NCBI RefSeq assembly: GCF_900104115.1
Contig: NZ_FNJM01000007.1
Span: forward strand, 103,287 to 167,286
DNA length: 64,000 nucleotides
Reading direction: 5' to 3'
Source of the DNA: Clostridium gasigenes
GTDB taxonomy: Bacteria > Bacillota > Clostridia > Clostridiales > Clostridiaceae
Shown: piece after piece, positions 63,643 through 64,000 of the stretch
How the letters are laid out: each line of letters opens with the position of its first letter
Position numbering within the stretch: the first letter of the stretch is position 1
Program-made: the position numbers and the translations under genes
Notes under the pieces: model-generated
The model's database searches: none
Told to the model about the DNA's origin: nothing
The model's input: only the letters and a program-made list of their open reading frames with translations

Positions 63643-64000
63643 TGCTCCCTTTATAGTAGACAGTTGAAATAATAAAAACTGTTTATATAGAGGGAGCATT
63701 TTATTATGGAAAGAAAAACTAAAATATTGTCAGAAATTAAGATAGAGGTTGTTAAGGAGTATTTATCAGGAAAAATAAGTGTAGGGCAAATAGCTTATCA
63801 ACTACAAGTTTCTAGCTTCTCGGTTGAGGAATGGATACGTAAATATAAGGCTTTTGGAGTGGATGGATTAATAAGTAATAGTAGAAATAAACATTATTCA
63901 CATGAACTTAAGATTAAAGCAATAACGGATTATATCAACGGTGAAGGTTCTTTATATGATATTTCTATTCGTTATAAAATATCAAGTCATTCTGTTCTCA
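63643..64000 (+). mobile_element. Left end of an IS3-family (IS150-like) insertion sequence, cut by the window edge
   Basis: The probable left end TGCTCCCTTTATAGTAGACA (63643-63662) is partly mirrored by the segment before the transposase start (AACTGTTTATATAGAGGGAGCA pieces at 63677-63698), forming an imperfect hairpin over the promoter. The right end is outside the window. Confidence 0.7.
63706..64000 (+). CDS. IS3-family transposase OrfA (5' part, continues beyond window)
   Basis: 98 codons are visible. ERKTKILSEIKIEVVKEYLSG opens a helix-turn-helix (GKISVGQIAYQLQVSSFSVEEWIRKYKAFGVDGL), then a second one begins (HELKIKAITDYINGEGSLYDISIRYKISSHSVL). This is the two-HTH layout of IS150-type OrfA (InsJ-like) DNA-binding proteins; the catalytic OrfB would follow by -1 frameshift. 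AGGGAG precedes the ATG by nine bases. Confidence 0.88.
   Translation, partial: MERKTKILSEIKIEVVKEYLSGKISVGQIAYQLQVSSFSVEEWIRKYKAFGVDGLISNSRNKHYSHELKIKAITDYINGEGSLYDISIRYKISSHSVL

Overview
The window is strongly AT-rich, codes with AT-ending codons, uses AGGAGG-type ribosome binding sites with occasional TTG and GTG starts, and carries class II fructose bisphosphate aldolase, an Fe-S type serine dehydratase beta subunit and DUF421/DUF4363 proteins. This fits a Clostridium sensu stricto-like anaerobic Firmicute. The species cannot be named from what I can see.

Layout. 1-2883: the tail of a sortase-anchored surface protein and a cardiolipin synthase. 2933-12997: a complete shikimate, phenylalanine and tyrosine operon (aroF-aroB-aroA-aroC-pheA-aroE-aroK-aroQ-second aroF-tyrA). 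It is preceded by a promoter, a 43-residue ORF extremely rich in Phe, Tyr and Trp, and an intrinsic terminator. I read this as a ribosome-stalling leader-peptide attenuator for aromatic amino acids, the most interesting item in the window. 13045-19153: a gene remnant, a Cys-rich secreted protein, DUF445, a CYTH protein, a GNAT acetyltransferase, a nucleoid-associated protein and a coiled-coil/3D-domain secreted protein. 19330-27587 (minus strand): a full arginine operon, transcribed argG-argH-argC-argJ-argB-argD-argF, from a promoter overlapped by ARG-box-like sequences. 27886-39743: a large secreted carbohydrate-binding protein, DUF421/DUF4363, a nucleoside kinase, an unpaired serine dehydratase beta subunit, a VTT membrane protein, a divergent ThiM-like protein, a degenerate IS1595-type transposase beside a 12-copy hexanucleotide repeat, and RecQ.

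40071-57135 is a maltodextrin/glycogen utilisation island: a PucR/CdaR-type regulator, a binding protein, a small membrane protein, MalF with a large coiled-coil extension, MalG, an MsmX/MalK-type ATPase, a LacI-type regulator, 4-alpha-glucanotransferase and glycogen phosphorylase. A second binding protein with two permeases (no ATPase of its own) and a second 4-alpha-glucanotransferase follow. Imported oligosaccharides would be reshuffled by MalQ and phosphorolysed by GlgP; the single ATPase may serve both transporters.

57460-63067 holds a two-component system, fructose bisphosphate aldolase and CTP synthase. The right end has a consensus promoter plus terminator without a real ORF (possible small RNA), a truncated ECF sigma factor and the start of an IS3-family element running off the edge. 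Short imperfect palindromes with TTAGGCA-like ends recur between genes throughout.
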